From DASRBN01 sp035294305 (lineage in GTDB: Bacteria; Chloroflexota; Ktedonobacteria; Ktedonobacterales; Ktedonobacteraceae): a DNA stretch of 64,000 nt. The position numbers and the translations under genes were made by a program. The notes beneath the pieces were generated by a model. That model did not search any database. It was not told where the DNA came from and saw nothing but the letters and a program-made list of their open reading frames with translations. This document shows, piece by piece, positions 26,998-36,803 of this stretch. The number at the start of each line of letters is the position of its first letter. Positions within the stretch are counted from its first letter, which is position 1. The stretch spans positions 124,001 through 188,000 of the forward strand of contig DATGLD010000045.1 of NCBI GenBank assembly GCA_035294305.1, given 5' to 3'.

Positions 26998-27504
26998 ATG
27001 GGAAATGAACGGACGCTGCGCAAAGTGAAAGTGGAGGGAGGGAACCTGAAATTTAGTGCCGCTCACTTCATCACCTATGGTGGTAAGTGTGAACGGTTGC
27101 ATGGGCATAATTATGGAGTGATGGTTGAGATCGAGGGAACATTGAATGAGGATAAACTCGTCTTCGATTTTACCGTACTCAAACGGCTTGTTCGCGACGT
27201 GTGCCAGGAACTCAACCAACGATTTTTGCTGCCGTTGCGTAATCCGCATCTTGAGATAAACGAGCTTGCCGATGCCTGGGAAATATGTTTTGAGGAGAGA
27301 CGTTATCATTTCCCACGCGCCGATGTTGTCGCGCTGCCCATTGATAACTCCAGCGCCGAACGGCTAGCGGAATATGTCTGCGGCGAATTGCGCCGCAAAC
27401 TCGCCGCGTATGATATCTCCAATTTGCACACAATCATGGTCGGTGTAGCAGAGGCGCCTACACAGGTGGCCTATTATCGTGAATCGCTGCATGAGGTCGA
27501 GTAG
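26998..27504 (+). CDS. queD: 6-carboxytetrahydropterin synthase / PTPS family
   Basis: 168 residues. The family motifs are intact: FSAAHFI with the first zinc His, CERLHGHNY with the other two His and the catalytic Cys in the CxxxHGH form typical of QueD, and the pterin-anchoring Glu in VAEAPTQVAYY. QueD converts 7,8-dihydroneopterin triphosphate to 6-carboxy-tetrahydropterin for queuosine-type deazapurines. It stands alone here, without queC, queE or folE. A middle insertion of about 20 residues (ELNQRFLLPLRNPHLEI) is longer than in typical bacterial QueD. Its 3' end overlaps the convergent patatin gene by 31 bases. Confidence 0.78.
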   Translation: MGNERTLRKVKVEGGNLKFSAAHFITYGGKCERLHGHNYGVMVEIEGTLNEDKLVFDFTVLKRLVRDVCQELNQRFLLPLRNPHLEINELADAWEICFEERRYHFPRADVVALPIDNSSAERLAEYVCGELRRKLAAYDISNLHTIMVGVAEAPTQVAYYRESLHEVE

Positions 27505-28595
27505 GCCTGTTCCTGGCTTGCCTGCGCCATTGGTTTCGTCATGCGTTTGATCCGCTGCATTTCTGCATGCAGGCGCTCTCGGCGGCCTTTTTCCGGCAGG
27601 CCGCTGCGGTAAGCAATTTTATACGCCTCGAAGTCCCAGGTCGAGAAGAATTGCTCGGCAGCGGTTCTACCGTTCTGATACAGCATGTCGGTTTGTTCCC
27701 TGCTCAAATTGAAACTGGTGCCGCTGATGCCATTGACCGGTATCACAATCGTGCGCACGAACGTGTGATCGTCCATATAGAGCCTGTCGTGAGCGGTAAG
27801 CATGGTATTCAAGAGCGCCTTTCCAACCTGTAAGACATTTCCGGTCGGGTTAACCGGCCATGGATTGGTGCTGGACGGCAGCGAATCCACCAGGTGAAAG
27901 CCAAACGTCGGGTGACGCGGCTCGCCTGGCACGTCGAAGAGCGATACCGGAAAATTACTGAGCAAGCCGCCATCGACGATGCGGCAGTTTGTACCATCTC
28001 TCGCCTGTTGATTTATAGGCATAAAGAAAAAAGGAATGCTCGCGCTCATACGCACTGCCAGCGCAATATTGAGATCGTCAGGATCGATGCCATATTGAAG
28101 CGCATCTTGTGGCAGGCGCAGCATACATCCAGAAGTAATATCTGAGGCAATCACTGTGAGACGATAGCGGAAGCGTGAATCCTTTGGCTCGTTTTCTCGA
28201 CCGGGAGTAATCAGGTCACCGAACTGGCTTTTTTTCTTTGCCCGCAAATGCTCCCTCATGAACTCCTCGATGTAACTTCCGGTGTGAATACCACAACGCG
28301 TGAGCAGATTGAGGGCTTCTCGCAGGAAGAACCAGTTGAAACCGCGATCTCTAGCGAAGCGGCGAAAATCGAGGCTGCTCATAATCGTGTACAGTTCGCC
28401 GGCTGAATAGTCAGCGGCCATCAGCGCTGCCACAAATGCGCCGGCTGATGTACCGGCAACATTGCGCCAGCGGTAGCCTTTTTCCTCAGCTACCGAAAGG
28501 GCTCCCACATGAGCGATCCCGCGCACGCCCCCACCTTCGAGGACGGCATCGGCAAATTGTGCTTGAGTATTTCCTGGTTGTACTGGATGTGGCAT
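27474..28595 (-). CDS. Patatin-like phospholipase
   Basis: 373 residues from ATG 28595 with AGGAGA 8 bases upstream. The patatin features are complete: oxyanion loop GGGVRGIAHVGAL, nucleophile Ser in GTSAG, and catalytic Asp in VDGGLLSNFP. No signal peptide or membrane helix is seen, so cytoplasmic or peripheral. Expected activity is acyl-ester hydrolysis of phospholipids. It converges with queD and the two genes share 31 bases at their 3' ends. Confidence 0.92.
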   Translation of the reverse strand: MPHPVQPGNTQAQFADAVLEGGGVRGIAHVGALSVAEEKGYRWRNVAGTSAGAFVAALMAADYSAGELYTIMSSLDFRRFARDRGFNWFFLREALNLLTRCGIHTGSYIEEFMREHLRAKKKSQFGDLITPGRENEPKDSRFRYRLTVIASDITSGCMLRLPQDALQYGIDPDDLNIALAVRMSASIPFFFMPINQQARDGTNCRIVDGGLLSNFPVSLFDVPGEPRHPTFGFHLVDSLPSSTNPWPVNPTGNVLQVGKALLNTMLTAHDRLYMDDHTFVRTIVIPVNGISGTSFNLSREQTDMLYQNGRTAAEQFFSTWDFEAYKIAYRSGLPEKGRRERLHAEMQRIKRMTKPMAQASQEQAYSTSCSDSR

Positions 28596-28717
28596 AGACG
28601 TATCTCCTGTATGCCCGGAAAGTTTTGTCATAGCTCTCCGAATTTATTTCAATGGTTGGCGGGTTAAATAAGAGATTTTCGTGGATGAAATCTCTTAGCT
28701 GGAAAGCCTCTATAAAA

Positions 28718-29698
28718 TCAATGAGAGGATGTGCAGGCTTTCAATCTGGTCTCAAGACCGGCTACTTGTGCCTGAAGTGCAGTATTATCGCTGCGAATCT
28801 TCAAGAATTCCTGCCCGATCCAGGCAATAAAGACACCTCTTGAGGGCGTCCATTCGAGCATTGTCCAGCGAAACACCTGCTGTGTGCCACCTCCGAGCGA
28901 TGGGTTCGATTCTTCAAGAGGATTGTGACCGATCTCTTCTTGAAGTGGCATGTTGGCCGGAGGCCAGTTGTTTTTCAGGACATATTCGCGAAAACCATGT
29001 ACCACTTTGTGGCCGTTGGGAGCGGTCAACGTATTGCCGTCATCGTGCCAGCCTGCCGGGATGATGGGCACAAATTGCTCCTTTGCTGGGTCGAAACCGG
29101 CCGGTGGCACCGGCAGCCATGGCGGGACTACAACTGTCGCGCTGACCAGGCGCATCTTCGCAGCGTCATATTTGCGTGGCCCGGGGCGTAGCGTGGTTGA
29201 ATTGTAGAGATTGGTCACGTTGGCCGAATCGCGCACCAGGAAATTCCCGTCGGCTGTAACGCCTGTCAGTACGATGATGTGGTTGCCGGATGGTTGCCAG
29301 GGATATGGCACGACATCTCCAAGACCCATATCAAAAAAGGTGGTTTCAAGCCCCGCTATAAGAATGGGATAGCCAAGGCGCAGCCATGCTCGTAGGGTAG
29401 CGATATCGAGGCTTGCGGGTACGAAATGTAGTCCGATTTGCGCGAGCAGCTTATACAACTGCTGCAAGGTCATGCCATCAGTATTGGAGATTGAGTTATT
29501 GCCGTCGTATTGAGCATACCACTGCTCGGCCTCGGCAATCATTTGTGCGACTGTTTGAGTGGGAGCATGACCGACCGGAGCCATTGACTTCACAATCGAG
29601 CAGGCAAAGAATCCGCAGGCGAATTGTGTTTTTGCCGGCTGGAACTGGTCTACATCCTGAAAGCTGGCAATTTCACCGGTTGAGGATAAAGGGATCAC
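28718..29698 (-). CDS. C39-like (papain-fold) peptidase family protein
   Basis: 326 residues from GTG 29698. The start is decided by a perfect AAGGAGG (minus strand, 29712-29706) 7 bases upstream; the longer ATG starts have no such site. The core reads DVDQFQPAKTQFACGFFACSIVKS with the probable catalytic Cys. The probable catalytic His and Asn/Asp lie in GNHIIVLTGVTADGNFLVRDSAN. No signal peptide is visible. The last 20 residues form a coiled coil (DNTALQAQVAGLETRLKA). Peptidase or transglutaminase-like activity is possible. Confidence 0.72.
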   Translation of the reverse strand: MIPLSSTGEIASFQDVDQFQPAKTQFACGFFACSIVKSMAPVGHAPTQTVAQMIAEAEQWYAQYDGNNSISNTDGMTLQQLYKLLAQIGLHFVPASLDIATLRAWLRLGYPILIAGLETTFFDMGLGDVVPYPWQPSGNHIIVLTGVTADGNFLVRDSANVTNLYNSTTLRPGPRKYDAAKMRLVSATVVVPPWLPVPPAGFDPAKEQFVPIIPAGWHDDGNTLTAPNGHKVVHGFREYVLKNNWPPANMPLQEEIGHNPLEESNPSLGGGTQQVFRWTMLEWTPSRGVFIAWIGQEFLKIRSDNTALQAQVAGLETRLKACTSSH

Positions 29699-29895
29699 GG
29701 GGAAACCTCCTTGGGGTATTCTCATTCGAGAGGATGAATGAGTTCGAAGAAACATCGAGGGTGAATAAGGGGACGACAAAACGCTAAGGGGAGCAAACAC
29801 CGTATGCTTGCTTAGTGACAAGTATAACTGAGAAAAGGAGATTTGTCTAGAGGTATAGCGCTCGTCTTAAAAGACTGGTAACCTGTTTCTCACCT

Positions 29896-30774
29896 TCATT
29901 CGCTCGTGTTCCTCAGTAGACTTTTGATATAGCGCCTCACAGCCTCAACTTGCTCACCCTCATCATATTGATCGATGATTTTCACGAGGGCGCTGCCCAC
30001 AACAGCGCCATCAGCAAAGCTAAACACCTCTGCGATATGTTCAGGTGTTGAAAGCCCGAAACCTACCGCGACAGGCAACGAATCGTTTTTCCTATAGCCA
30101 TAGACTCTAGCTATAAAATCGCGTAGGTGAGGTGATAAAGTTGCACGAGCGCCCGTGACACCGCTCAAGGAAACGCAATAGATGAAGCTACTCGTATCGC
30201 TGGCCGCCTTGAGAATCTGAATAATGCGTTCGTCAGAAGCAGTGGGGGGTATCAGGAAATTGAGGGAAATTCCATGTTTTTGGGCCGCATCTTGTAATGG
30301 GGCGGCCTCTTCAGGAGGCAGATCGGGGATAATCAGACCGCAGATGCCGTTAGCTGCCGCGTGCTGGCAGAAACGTTCGATACCGTATGCCAGAATAGGA
30401 TTGTAATAGCCCATGAAGATAACGGGAGTCTCGCACTGAGAGGAAATCTGGCGCGCAATTTCCATACAACCCTCGATGGTCATGCCACCTTCGAGAGCAG
30501 CGTGACCTGCATGCTGGATGGTTGCTCCGTCGGCGAGCGGATCGCTGAAAGGTATGCCCAGTTCGATCATATCCGCGCCTGCCTGAACTGCTGCCAGCAC
30601 CAGTTCGATGCACTGTGCTGTCGATGGGTAGCCGCACATGAAATATGGTATGAGGATACCACGTCCTTCGCGCCTGGCTTTTTCAAATGTGTTGCTGATA
30701 CGAGAAGCGGGCGTCGTTGTATCAAAGGCAGCGTTTTGCGGATTCTGGTTTGCGGTTTGTATATTCGTTGTCAT
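29896..30774 (-). CDS. trpA: Tryptophan synthase alpha subunit
   Basis: Cleaves indole-3-glycerol phosphate to indole and glyceraldehyde-3-phosphate and passes indole to TrpB. The catalytic Glu and Asp are in MIELGIPFSDPLADG. The phosphate loop (GFGLSTPEHI, GAVVGSALVK) is intact. ATG 30774 is taken as the start; TTG 30783 three codons earlier is less likely. The N-terminus has a non-conserved Asn/Gln/Thr-rich extension of about 20 residues. Last gene of the operon, 27 bases after trpB. Confidence 0.96.
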   Translation of the reverse strand: MTTNIQTANQNPQNAAFDTTTPASRISNTFEKARREGRGILIPYFMCGYPSTAQCIELVLAAVQAGADMIELGIPFSDPLADGATIQHAGHAALEGGMTIEGCMEIARQISSQCETPVIFMGYYNPILAYGIERFCQHAAANGICGLIIPDLPPEEAAPLQDAAQKHGISLNFLIPPTASDERIIQILKAASDTSSFIYCVSLSGVTGARATLSPHLRDFIARVYGYRKNDSLPVAVGFGLSTPEHIAEVFSFADGAVVGSALVKIIDQYDEGEQVEAVRRYIKSLLRNTSE

Positions 30775-30801
30775 TGGTCGCAATTCTTTCTTTCTAAGGA
30801 G

Positions 30802-32037
30802 TCACAGCGTCACGTTCAAGGCATTGGCAACGGTAAGCATATCCTTGTCGCCGCGCCCGGACAGATTCACTATAATGAGTGAACCCGGCAAGATGTTACC
30901 CTGCTCGCCCATCTCCAGGAGAAGTCCAAGCGCGTGAGCCGGTTCTAAGGCGGGAATGATGCCTTCGCTCCTGCCCAGTGCTTGCAAACCTCGCAGCGCG
31001 GCTGCATCAGAGGCGGAAACATACGTTGCGCGCCGTGTTTCTTTCAGATAGCTGTGTTCGGGTCCGACGCCGGGATAATCGAGTCCTGCCGAGATGCTGT
31101 GTGTATTGAGCACCTGTCCATCCTCATTTTGCAGGAGATAGCTGTATGCGCCGTGCAAAACGCCGGGTCTACCTGCCACCAGGGTCGCCGCGTGATGCCC
31201 TTGTTGTAGATCTCTGCCCCCTGCCTCTACTCCGATCAAACGCACCTCTGGATCGCCGGCAAAAGGGTAGAAAATGCCGATGGCGTTGCTGCCGCCGCCA
31301 ACGCAGGCGATCACCATATCCGGTAAACGTCCTTCCTGGGCGAGAATCTGTTCGCGGGCCTCGCAGCCGATCACGGATTGGAAATCGCGTACGATACGCG
31401 GATAGGGATGAGGCCCGACCGCTGAGCCGATCAGGTAAAAGGTTGTCTCCACGTTTGTTACCCAATCGCGGATGGCCTCATTAATGGCATCTTTTAATGT
31501 GCGGCTGCCGCTGCTGACCGGGCGCACCTCAGCGCCCAACAATTTCATGCGAAAGACATTGAGCGACTGGCGTTGAATATCTTCTTCTCCCATGTAGACG
31601 ATACATTCCAGGCCAAGCATAGCACAGACAGTCGCGGTGGCGACGCCATGCTGTCCCGCCCCCGTTTCGGCAATGATACGCTGCTTGCCCATGCGTTTCG
31701 CCAGCAGCCCCTGGCCGAGCGCATTGTTGATTTTGTGCGCGCCGGTATGCGCGAGGTCTTCGCGTTTAAGATAAATTCTGGCTGCTGGCGCTACTAATTG
31801 GGAGAAACGGGGTACATAATGCAGGGTTGTTGGTCGTCCAACAAAGCTGGTAAACTGTGTTTGTAACTCTTTCGTGAAATCGGCATCGTTTCGTGCCTGT
31901 TCGTAGGCCTGTTCCAACTCTGCTAGAGGGGCCATCAGGCTTTCGGGAACGAATTTGCCACCGAAGGCTCCGAAGCGCCCTCGCTCATCGGGATAGCAAG
32001 AATGATGATATGCTTGAGTCGAAACGGGTATTTGCAT
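30802..32037 (-). CDS. trpB: Tryptophan synthase beta subunit
   Basis: 411 residues. Condenses indole and serine to tryptophan with PLP. The PLP Lys is in HTGAHKINNALGQ. The phosphate-binding GGGSNAIG and the ETGAGQHGVA loop identify the canonical TrpB1 type. It starts 3 bases after trpCF stops, so it is translationally linked. Confidence 0.97.
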   Translation of the reverse strand: MQIPVSTQAYHHSCYPDERGRFGAFGGKFVPESLMAPLAELEQAYEQARNDADFTKELQTQFTSFVGRPTTLHYVPRFSQLVAPAARIYLKREDLAHTGAHKINNALGQGLLAKRMGKQRIIAETGAGQHGVATATVCAMLGLECIVYMGEEDIQRQSLNVFRMKLLGAEVRPVSSGSRTLKDAINEAIRDWVTNVETTFYLIGSAVGPHPYPRIVRDFQSVIGCEAREQILAQEGRLPDMVIACVGGGSNAIGIFYPFAGDPEVRLIGVEAGGRDLQQGHHAATLVAGRPGVLHGAYSYLLQNEDGQVLNTHSISAGLDYPGVGPEHSYLKETRRATYVSASDAAALRGLQALGRSEGIIPALEPAHALGLLLEMGEQGNILPGSLIIVNLSGRGDKDMLTVANALNVTL

Positions 32038-32040
32038 AGA

Positions 32041-33462
32041 TTATCTCTCTTCTCTAGTGACCGCACTGCGCGCTTGCTGGATAAAGGCGCGTATCTTCGA
32101 ATCATCTTTCTTTCCAGAAGTCTCAACGCCGCTGCTGACATCAACGCCCCATGGCCTTACCTGGGAAATTGCCTTGCCAACGTTCTCCGGCGTTAAGCCA
32201 CCGGCAAGCAATACGGGCATTTTTCGCGCTATCTCGCAAGCGAGGGTCCAGTTATGAGTCAGACCTGAGCCGCCCCAGTGAGACGAGGGCGTGTCGAGCA
32301 GGATGCGCCAAGTTGCTTCGCGATATGCGGAAATCAAGCCGAGGTCATCACGACTGTGCAAACGCAATCCCTTGATGACCGGGCGCTTTATTTGCCAGCA
32401 GAACTCCGGAATTTCGCTGCCGTGTAATTGCACGAAATCCAGGCCAACCTGTTCAACGATGTCATGAACGCAATCGGCCTCCTTGTTCACGAAGACGCCG
32501 ACCACGTCAGGCGCTGCCGGTTGGTTCTCTATCGTATTAAGCAGCTCCCTGGCCTGGCGAGGTTCGATATAGCGCGGGCTTGGCTCGTAGAACATCAGGC
32601 CGATCATGTCCGCGCCCGCTTCGATAGCTGTTTGCAAGTGGTGAGGAGCTCGCAGACCGCATATTTTGACCTGTACGTCCTCATTTGCCCCCTGTAATAA
32701 CATGCGTATCTGGCCGGGTATATCGCTTGATGTGACAAGCGATTCGCCAACCAGCATGGCCTGTACATCATAGCGCGCGAGCCTGCGAGCATCTGCCGCT
32801 GTATGAATACCACTTTCGGCCACGATGACGCGATCTTCAGGGATGAGCCTGCTCAATTCACGAATGAGGTTGGGGTGCAACTGAAATGTCGCGAGGTCGC
32901 GGCTATTAACGCCGATAATGCCTGCCCCTGCCGCGACAGCTCGCAGTGTTTGCTCCACGCTATGAACTTCGACCAGGCATTGCATATCCAACCCCTGCGC
33001 AATCTTGAGCAGGTGCCTGAGTTGGGTATCATCTAAAATAGCGCAGATTAGCAGGATGGCATCTGCGCCCCATGAACGCGCTTCATACACCTGGTACTCA
33101 TCGAAGATGAAATCCTTGCGCAGCGCCGGAATATTTACAGCCTGCTTAATTGCTGCAAGGTACGCAGGCGAGCCGAGAAAAAAGTGTGGCTCGGTTAATA
33201 CTGAGATCGCCGCCGCACCGTTGGCTTCGTAAGTTCGTGCCAGCGCAACAGGATCGAGGTCAGGTGCGAGTAGCCCTTTTGATGGCGAGGCGCGTTTCAC
33301 CTCTGCAATCAAACGTATGTTTGAGCCAACGCTGAGAGCCTGCCGCAAATCTCGCGGTGCGGGCTGGGCAGCGGCAAGGCGTTTTACGTCCTCCAGCGGG
33401 ATTTCTCGCTTGCGCTGTTCAAGATCGATGCGTGTCTGGGAAATGATGCGGTCGAGAAACAT
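32041..33462 (-). CDS. trpC: Bifunctional indole-3-glycerol-phosphate synthase / phosphoribosylanthranilate isomerase
   Basis: 473 residues, two enzymes in one chain. Residues 1-255 are TrpC: IAEVKRASPSKG, ALRKDFIFDEYQVYEA, GINSRDL-type GVNSRDLATF, VAESGI. Residues 263-473 are TrpF: VKICGLRAPHHLQTAIEAGADMIGLMFYEPSPRYI and LAGGLTPENV. The TrpC-TrpF order is the one known from enterobacteria; most bacteria keep the two apart. There is no frameshift at the junction. It catalyses two consecutive steps of the pathway and sits between trpD and trpB with 3-base gaps on both sides. Confidence 0.95.
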   Translation of the reverse strand: MFLDRIISQTRIDLEQRKREIPLEDVKRLAAAQPAPRDLRQALSVGSNIRLIAEVKRASPSKGLLAPDLDPVALARTYEANGAAAISVLTEPHFFLGSPAYLAAIKQAVNIPALRKDFIFDEYQVYEARSWGADAILLICAILDDTQLRHLLKIAQGLDMQCLVEVHSVEQTLRAVAAGAGIIGVNSRDLATFQLHPNLIRELSRLIPEDRVIVAESGIHTAADARRLARYDVQAMLVGESLVTSSDIPGQIRMLLQGANEDVQVKICGLRAPHHLQTAIEAGADMIGLMFYEPSPRYIEPRQARELLNTIENQPAAPDVVGVFVNKEADCVHDIVEQVGLDFVQLHGSEIPEFCWQIKRPVIKGLRLHSRDDLGLISAYREATWRILLDTPSSHWGGSGLTHNWTLACEIARKMPVLLAGGLTPENVGKAISQVRPWGVDVSSGVETSGKKDDSKIRAFIQQARSAVTREER

Positions 33463-33465
33463 AGA

Positions 33466-34509
33466 TCACCTTGCTAGAGAACGGGAAGAGTCGATAACAT
33501 CGACCAGTTTGTGTTTCGCTTTCCCTGTACGCAACGTTTCACGGGCGAGTTTGACTCCATCGGACAATGATGCTACCTTTTCGTTTGCCAGCAGCGCGGC
33601 CCCGGCGTTCAGGCACAGCATATCCGCTGCCAGGCCGTTGGAACTTCCGCTCAGGAGATTGCGCAGCATTTCGGCATTGTAAGCCGGATCGCCGCCTTGA
33701 AATGCCTGGCGGTCTGCGGCGCGGGTGAGTCCAACATCTTCCGGTGTGATGGTGTACTCGCGCAATTCCTGTCCCTTGCGTACCTCGCAGATGCGCGTTG
33801 GGGCGCTCATTGAGCATTCATCGATACCGTCTTCACCATGGATGATGAGCGCGTGTTCGCAGCCCATGCGCAGCAGCACCTCGCCCATCTTTCGCAAAAG
33901 CGAGCCGTCGGCCACGCCCAGCACCTGGTAACGGGTATGGGCGGGGTTGGTCAGCGGGCCAAGAATATTGAATACGGTGCGGATGCCAATTTCACGGCGT
34001 GTCGGGCCGACATGCTTCATGGCTGGGTGGTAGGTGGGTGCAAACATGAAGCCGAAGCCGACCTCCTTTACGCAGCGAGCGACCTCTTCGGGACCAAGGT
34101 CGATGCGCACATTCAGAGCTTCCAGCACATCCGCGCTGCCACAGCGACTGGTGGCGGAACGGTTGCCATGTTTTGCCACGAACGTGCCTGCAGCGGCGGC
34201 GAGAATTCCTGCCGCTGTGGAAACATTGAATGTTCCTGCTCCATCGCCTCCCGTGCCGCATGTATCTATGGCGCGAGAGGCGATATTTTCATCCAGAAAC
34301 ACCTGCACGGCCTTAGCGCGCATGACAGAGGCCATGCCCGCGATTTCTTCGACCGTTTCACCTCCCGGACGTAAGCGCAGGGCCGTCAGGAACGCGCCCA
34401 TTTGCGCCGGAGTTGCTACGCCGGTCATAATTTCTTCCATCACCGCGGCGGCCTCGCTCTCGCTGAGTCTAGCTCCCGCTGCGATATGCGCAATTGCTTC
34501 ACGAATCAT
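33466..34509 (-). CDS. trpD: Anthranilate phosphoribosyltransferase
   Basis: 347 residues, usual length. PRPP site CGTGGDGAGTFNVST, anthranilate site KHGNRSATSRCGSADVLEALN, and FMFAPTYHPAMKHVGPTRREIGIRTVFNILGPLTNP are all intact. Its ATG overlaps the trpG stop (ATGA at 34506-34509), so translation is coupled. Confidence 0.97.
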   Translation of the reverse strand: MIREAIAHIAAGARLSESEAAAVMEEIMTGVATPAQMGAFLTALRLRPGGETVEEIAGMASVMRAKAVQVFLDENIASRAIDTCGTGGDGAGTFNVSTAAGILAAAAGTFVAKHGNRSATSRCGSADVLEALNVRIDLGPEEVARCVKEVGFGFMFAPTYHPAMKHVGPTRREIGIRTVFNILGPLTNPAHTRYQVLGVADGSLLRKMGEVLLRMGCEHALIIHGEDGIDECSMSAPTRICEVRKGQELREYTITPEDVGLTRAADRQAFQGGDPAYNAEMLRNLLSGSSNGLAADMLCLNAGAALLANEKVASLSDGVKLARETLRTGKAKHKLVDVIDSSRSLAR

Positions 34510-35078
34510 GATTTGCTCCTCTCCAGAAAGTTGCGTAGCAGGTCTTTTCCCACAGGAGTCAGAATTGACTCGGGATGGAACTGCACCCCTTCGACAGGGT
34601 AGGTACAGTGCCTGAGACCCATAATTAAACCATCTGCCGTCTCGGCAGTAATCTCCAGTTCGTCCGGGAGAGAAGATCGCTCGACGATGAGGCTATGATA
34701 GCGGTTGGCTTCGAAAGGGATGGGGAGATTCTTAAAGATGCCCTCTCCCCGGTGATGAATCTGTGAAGTTTTGCCATGCATCAGTGCAGGTGCATGTATG
34801 ACACGTCCCCCGTATACCTGCCCGATGGCCTGGTGTCCCAGGCATACGCCGAGTATGGGAATGCGCGGCCCGAAGGTTGCGATGATCGAGCAGGATAAGC
34901 CCGCTTCGTTGGGAGTACAGGGACCGGGCGAGATGACGATGTGAGCGGGCTGCATTGCCTCAATCTGTTCCAGGGTCACTTCGTCATTGCGATAGACGCT
35001 TACGTTCGCGCCCAGCTGCGCCAGGTATTGATAGAGGTTGTAGGTAAAGCTGTCGTAGTTGTCAATCAGTAGCAGCAT
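34506..35078 (-). CDS. trpG: Anthranilate synthase glutamine amidotransferase subunit
   Basis: 190 residues from ATG 35078 (GGAGG 5 bases upstream). MLLLIDNYDSFTYNLYQYL is the standard start. The triad is present: nucleophile Cys in GVCLGHQAIG and His/Glu in GVQFHPESI. Supplies ammonia to TrpE. No other amidotransferase of this type is in the window, so it could also serve p-aminobenzoate synthesis. Its start overlaps the trpE end by 17 bases. Confidence 0.96.
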   Translation of the reverse strand: MLLLIDNYDSFTYNLYQYLAQLGANVSVYRNDEVTLEQIEAMQPAHIVISPGPCTPNEAGLSCSIIATFGPRIPILGVCLGHQAIGQVYGGRVIHAPALMHGKTSQIHHRGEGIFKNLPIPFEANRYHSLIVERSSLPDELEITAETADGLIMGLRHCTYPVEGVQFHPESILTPVGKDLLRNFLERSKS

Positions 35079-36771
35079 CGGAGCCTCCAATCTCAGAATG
35101 GGAGCGCCTGGCATTCGCAATCAGCTCCGCTTCGTCCAGGGCGCGTAAGAGGGCCTTAGCTTTGTTCATACTCTCCCAGTATTCCCCGGTGGGTACAGAA
35201 TCGGCGACGATGCCGCTACCTGCTTGAATATAGGCTTTGCCATTTCGCATGACCATGGTGCGCAGGGCGATGGCCGTATCTAGGTTACCTGAGTAACCAA
35301 AGTAGCCTACCGCTCCCGCATAAACGCCTCGTTGCTCGCCCTCCAATTCGCAGATAATCTCCATAGCGCGAATTTTAGGCGCGCCTGAAACCGTACCGGC
35401 TGGAAAACCGGAGCGCAAGGCGTCGTAAGGGGTAACATCCGGCCGCAGTTGGCCGGTGACGTTTGAAACCAGGTGCATTACATGCGAGTAGCGTTCGATT
35501 TCCATGAACTGGCTTACTTTTACACTGCCGGGTACGCTGACACGTCCAACATCGTTGCGGGCCAGATCAACCAGCATGACATGCTCGGCCCGCTCCTTAG
35601 GGTCGTTTTTTAGTTCTTCCGCGAGCTTTTGGTCGCTTTCCGGGTCGGCCCCGCGTGGGCGGGTTCCGGCAATGGGGTGGATGGTCATAACACCATCCTC
35701 GGCGCGCACTAATAATTCTGGCGAGGCACCGATGATTTGAAAATCCTGCAGGTCGAGAAAGAACATATAGGGAGCAGGATTAATGGCGCGAAGCGCGCGA
35801 TAGACGGTGAAAGGCGCAGCATTTACATGGCGGTTGAGGCGCTGGGAGAGTACAACCTGAAAGATATCGCCCTCGCGGATGTAATCTTGCGCCCGCAGCA
35901 CCATAGCCTCGAACTCTTCTGCTGTGCGGTTTGAGCTGATCCGCAATACTGCGTTATCAGCAGTAGGCGGCGGTTCATCTGGCAAATTTGGTGCCTGCTG
36001 TAATTGTCGCTCTAAGCGGTGAAGTATCGCGCGTACCCTGGCATATTCCTTTTCCAGGTCCGGCGCGTCGAGGTGCAGGTGTGTGACGATTCTGATGCGG
36101 TGTTTAAGATGATCAAAGACCACAACCGTTTCAGTGAAGCAAAAGACGGCCAGTGGCAGGCCGAGTTCATCTTTTGCTGGAACGGGCAAATGTTCGAAGT
36201 GAGCTACGGCCTCATAGGCCAGGTAGCCGACTGCGCCACCATGAAAACGCGGCAGTTCATCCTGGCTACTATCAATGGGCGCAACCAATCGATACTGACT
36301 TAATTCGGACTCAACAAACTTCAATGGATCGTGGCAGGAAATCTCTTCGATTTTTCCTGTGTCATCTTGTTTCTCGGATGCGCCATAACTCCCTGGCATC
36401 CACCTGAGCGTCACCGTATCGCCGCGCTGTGTCATAACCAGGTATGGATCGATGCCTATGAATGAGTAGCGCGCAATATGCTCTCCACCTTCCACACTTT
36501 CAAGTAAGAAGCTATAAGTAGGGACAGAGCCTGGCGCCTGTCCATATTTGACTTTGCAATAGGCCGAAACAGGCGTTTCCATATCAGCCAGGATATTGCG
36601 ACAGATCGCCAATAATGGTCGTCGCCTATCTTCAAGCGCTGCCATTTCTGTATCACGTTTGCGGCGAATATCTTCGAATGTTGAGCGATTGTTTATGGTT
36701 ATATCAGGGCAGGCACCAGGCCCTGTCTCTACAGAATACGAGGGTTGTTTTGCCACATTTTCGGTAGGCAT
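35062..36771 (-). CDS. trpE: Anthranilate synthase component I
   Basis: 569 residues from ATG 36771, with AAGGAGGAGA about 10 bases upstream. A GTG at 36816 lies inside the leader terminator and is not a start. The feedback-binding LLES motif is present (SFLLESVEGGEHIARYSFIG), so allosteric inhibition by tryptophan is expected besides the leader control. The chorismate core includes GDIFQVVLSQR, PIAGTRPRG, GTVSGAPKIRAMEII and GYFGYSGNLDTAIALRT. The N-terminal about 50 residues are a non-conserved extension. First gene of the operon. Confidence 0.96.
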   Translation of the reverse strand: MPTENVAKQPSYSVETGPGACPDITINNRSTFEDIRRKRDTEMAALEDRRRPLLAICRNILADMETPVSAYCKVKYGQAPGSVPTYSFLLESVEGGEHIARYSFIGIDPYLVMTQRGDTVTLRWMPGSYGASEKQDDTGKIEEISCHDPLKFVESELSQYRLVAPIDSSQDELPRFHGGAVGYLAYEAVAHFEHLPVPAKDELGLPLAVFCFTETVVVFDHLKHRIRIVTHLHLDAPDLEKEYARVRAILHRLERQLQQAPNLPDEPPPTADNAVLRISSNRTAEEFEAMVLRAQDYIREGDIFQVVLSQRLNRHVNAAPFTVYRALRAINPAPYMFFLDLQDFQIIGASPELLVRAEDGVMTIHPIAGTRPRGADPESDQKLAEELKNDPKERAEHVMLVDLARNDVGRVSVPGSVKVSQFMEIERYSHVMHLVSNVTGQLRPDVTPYDALRSGFPAGTVSGAPKIRAMEIICELEGEQRGVYAGAVGYFGYSGNLDTAIALRTMVMRNGKAYIQAGSGIVADSVPTGEYWESMNKAKALLRALDEAELIANARRSHSEIGGSDAATD

Positions 36772-36803
36772 CCTTATATCTCTCCTCCTTGGAAATTTGT
36801 CAT

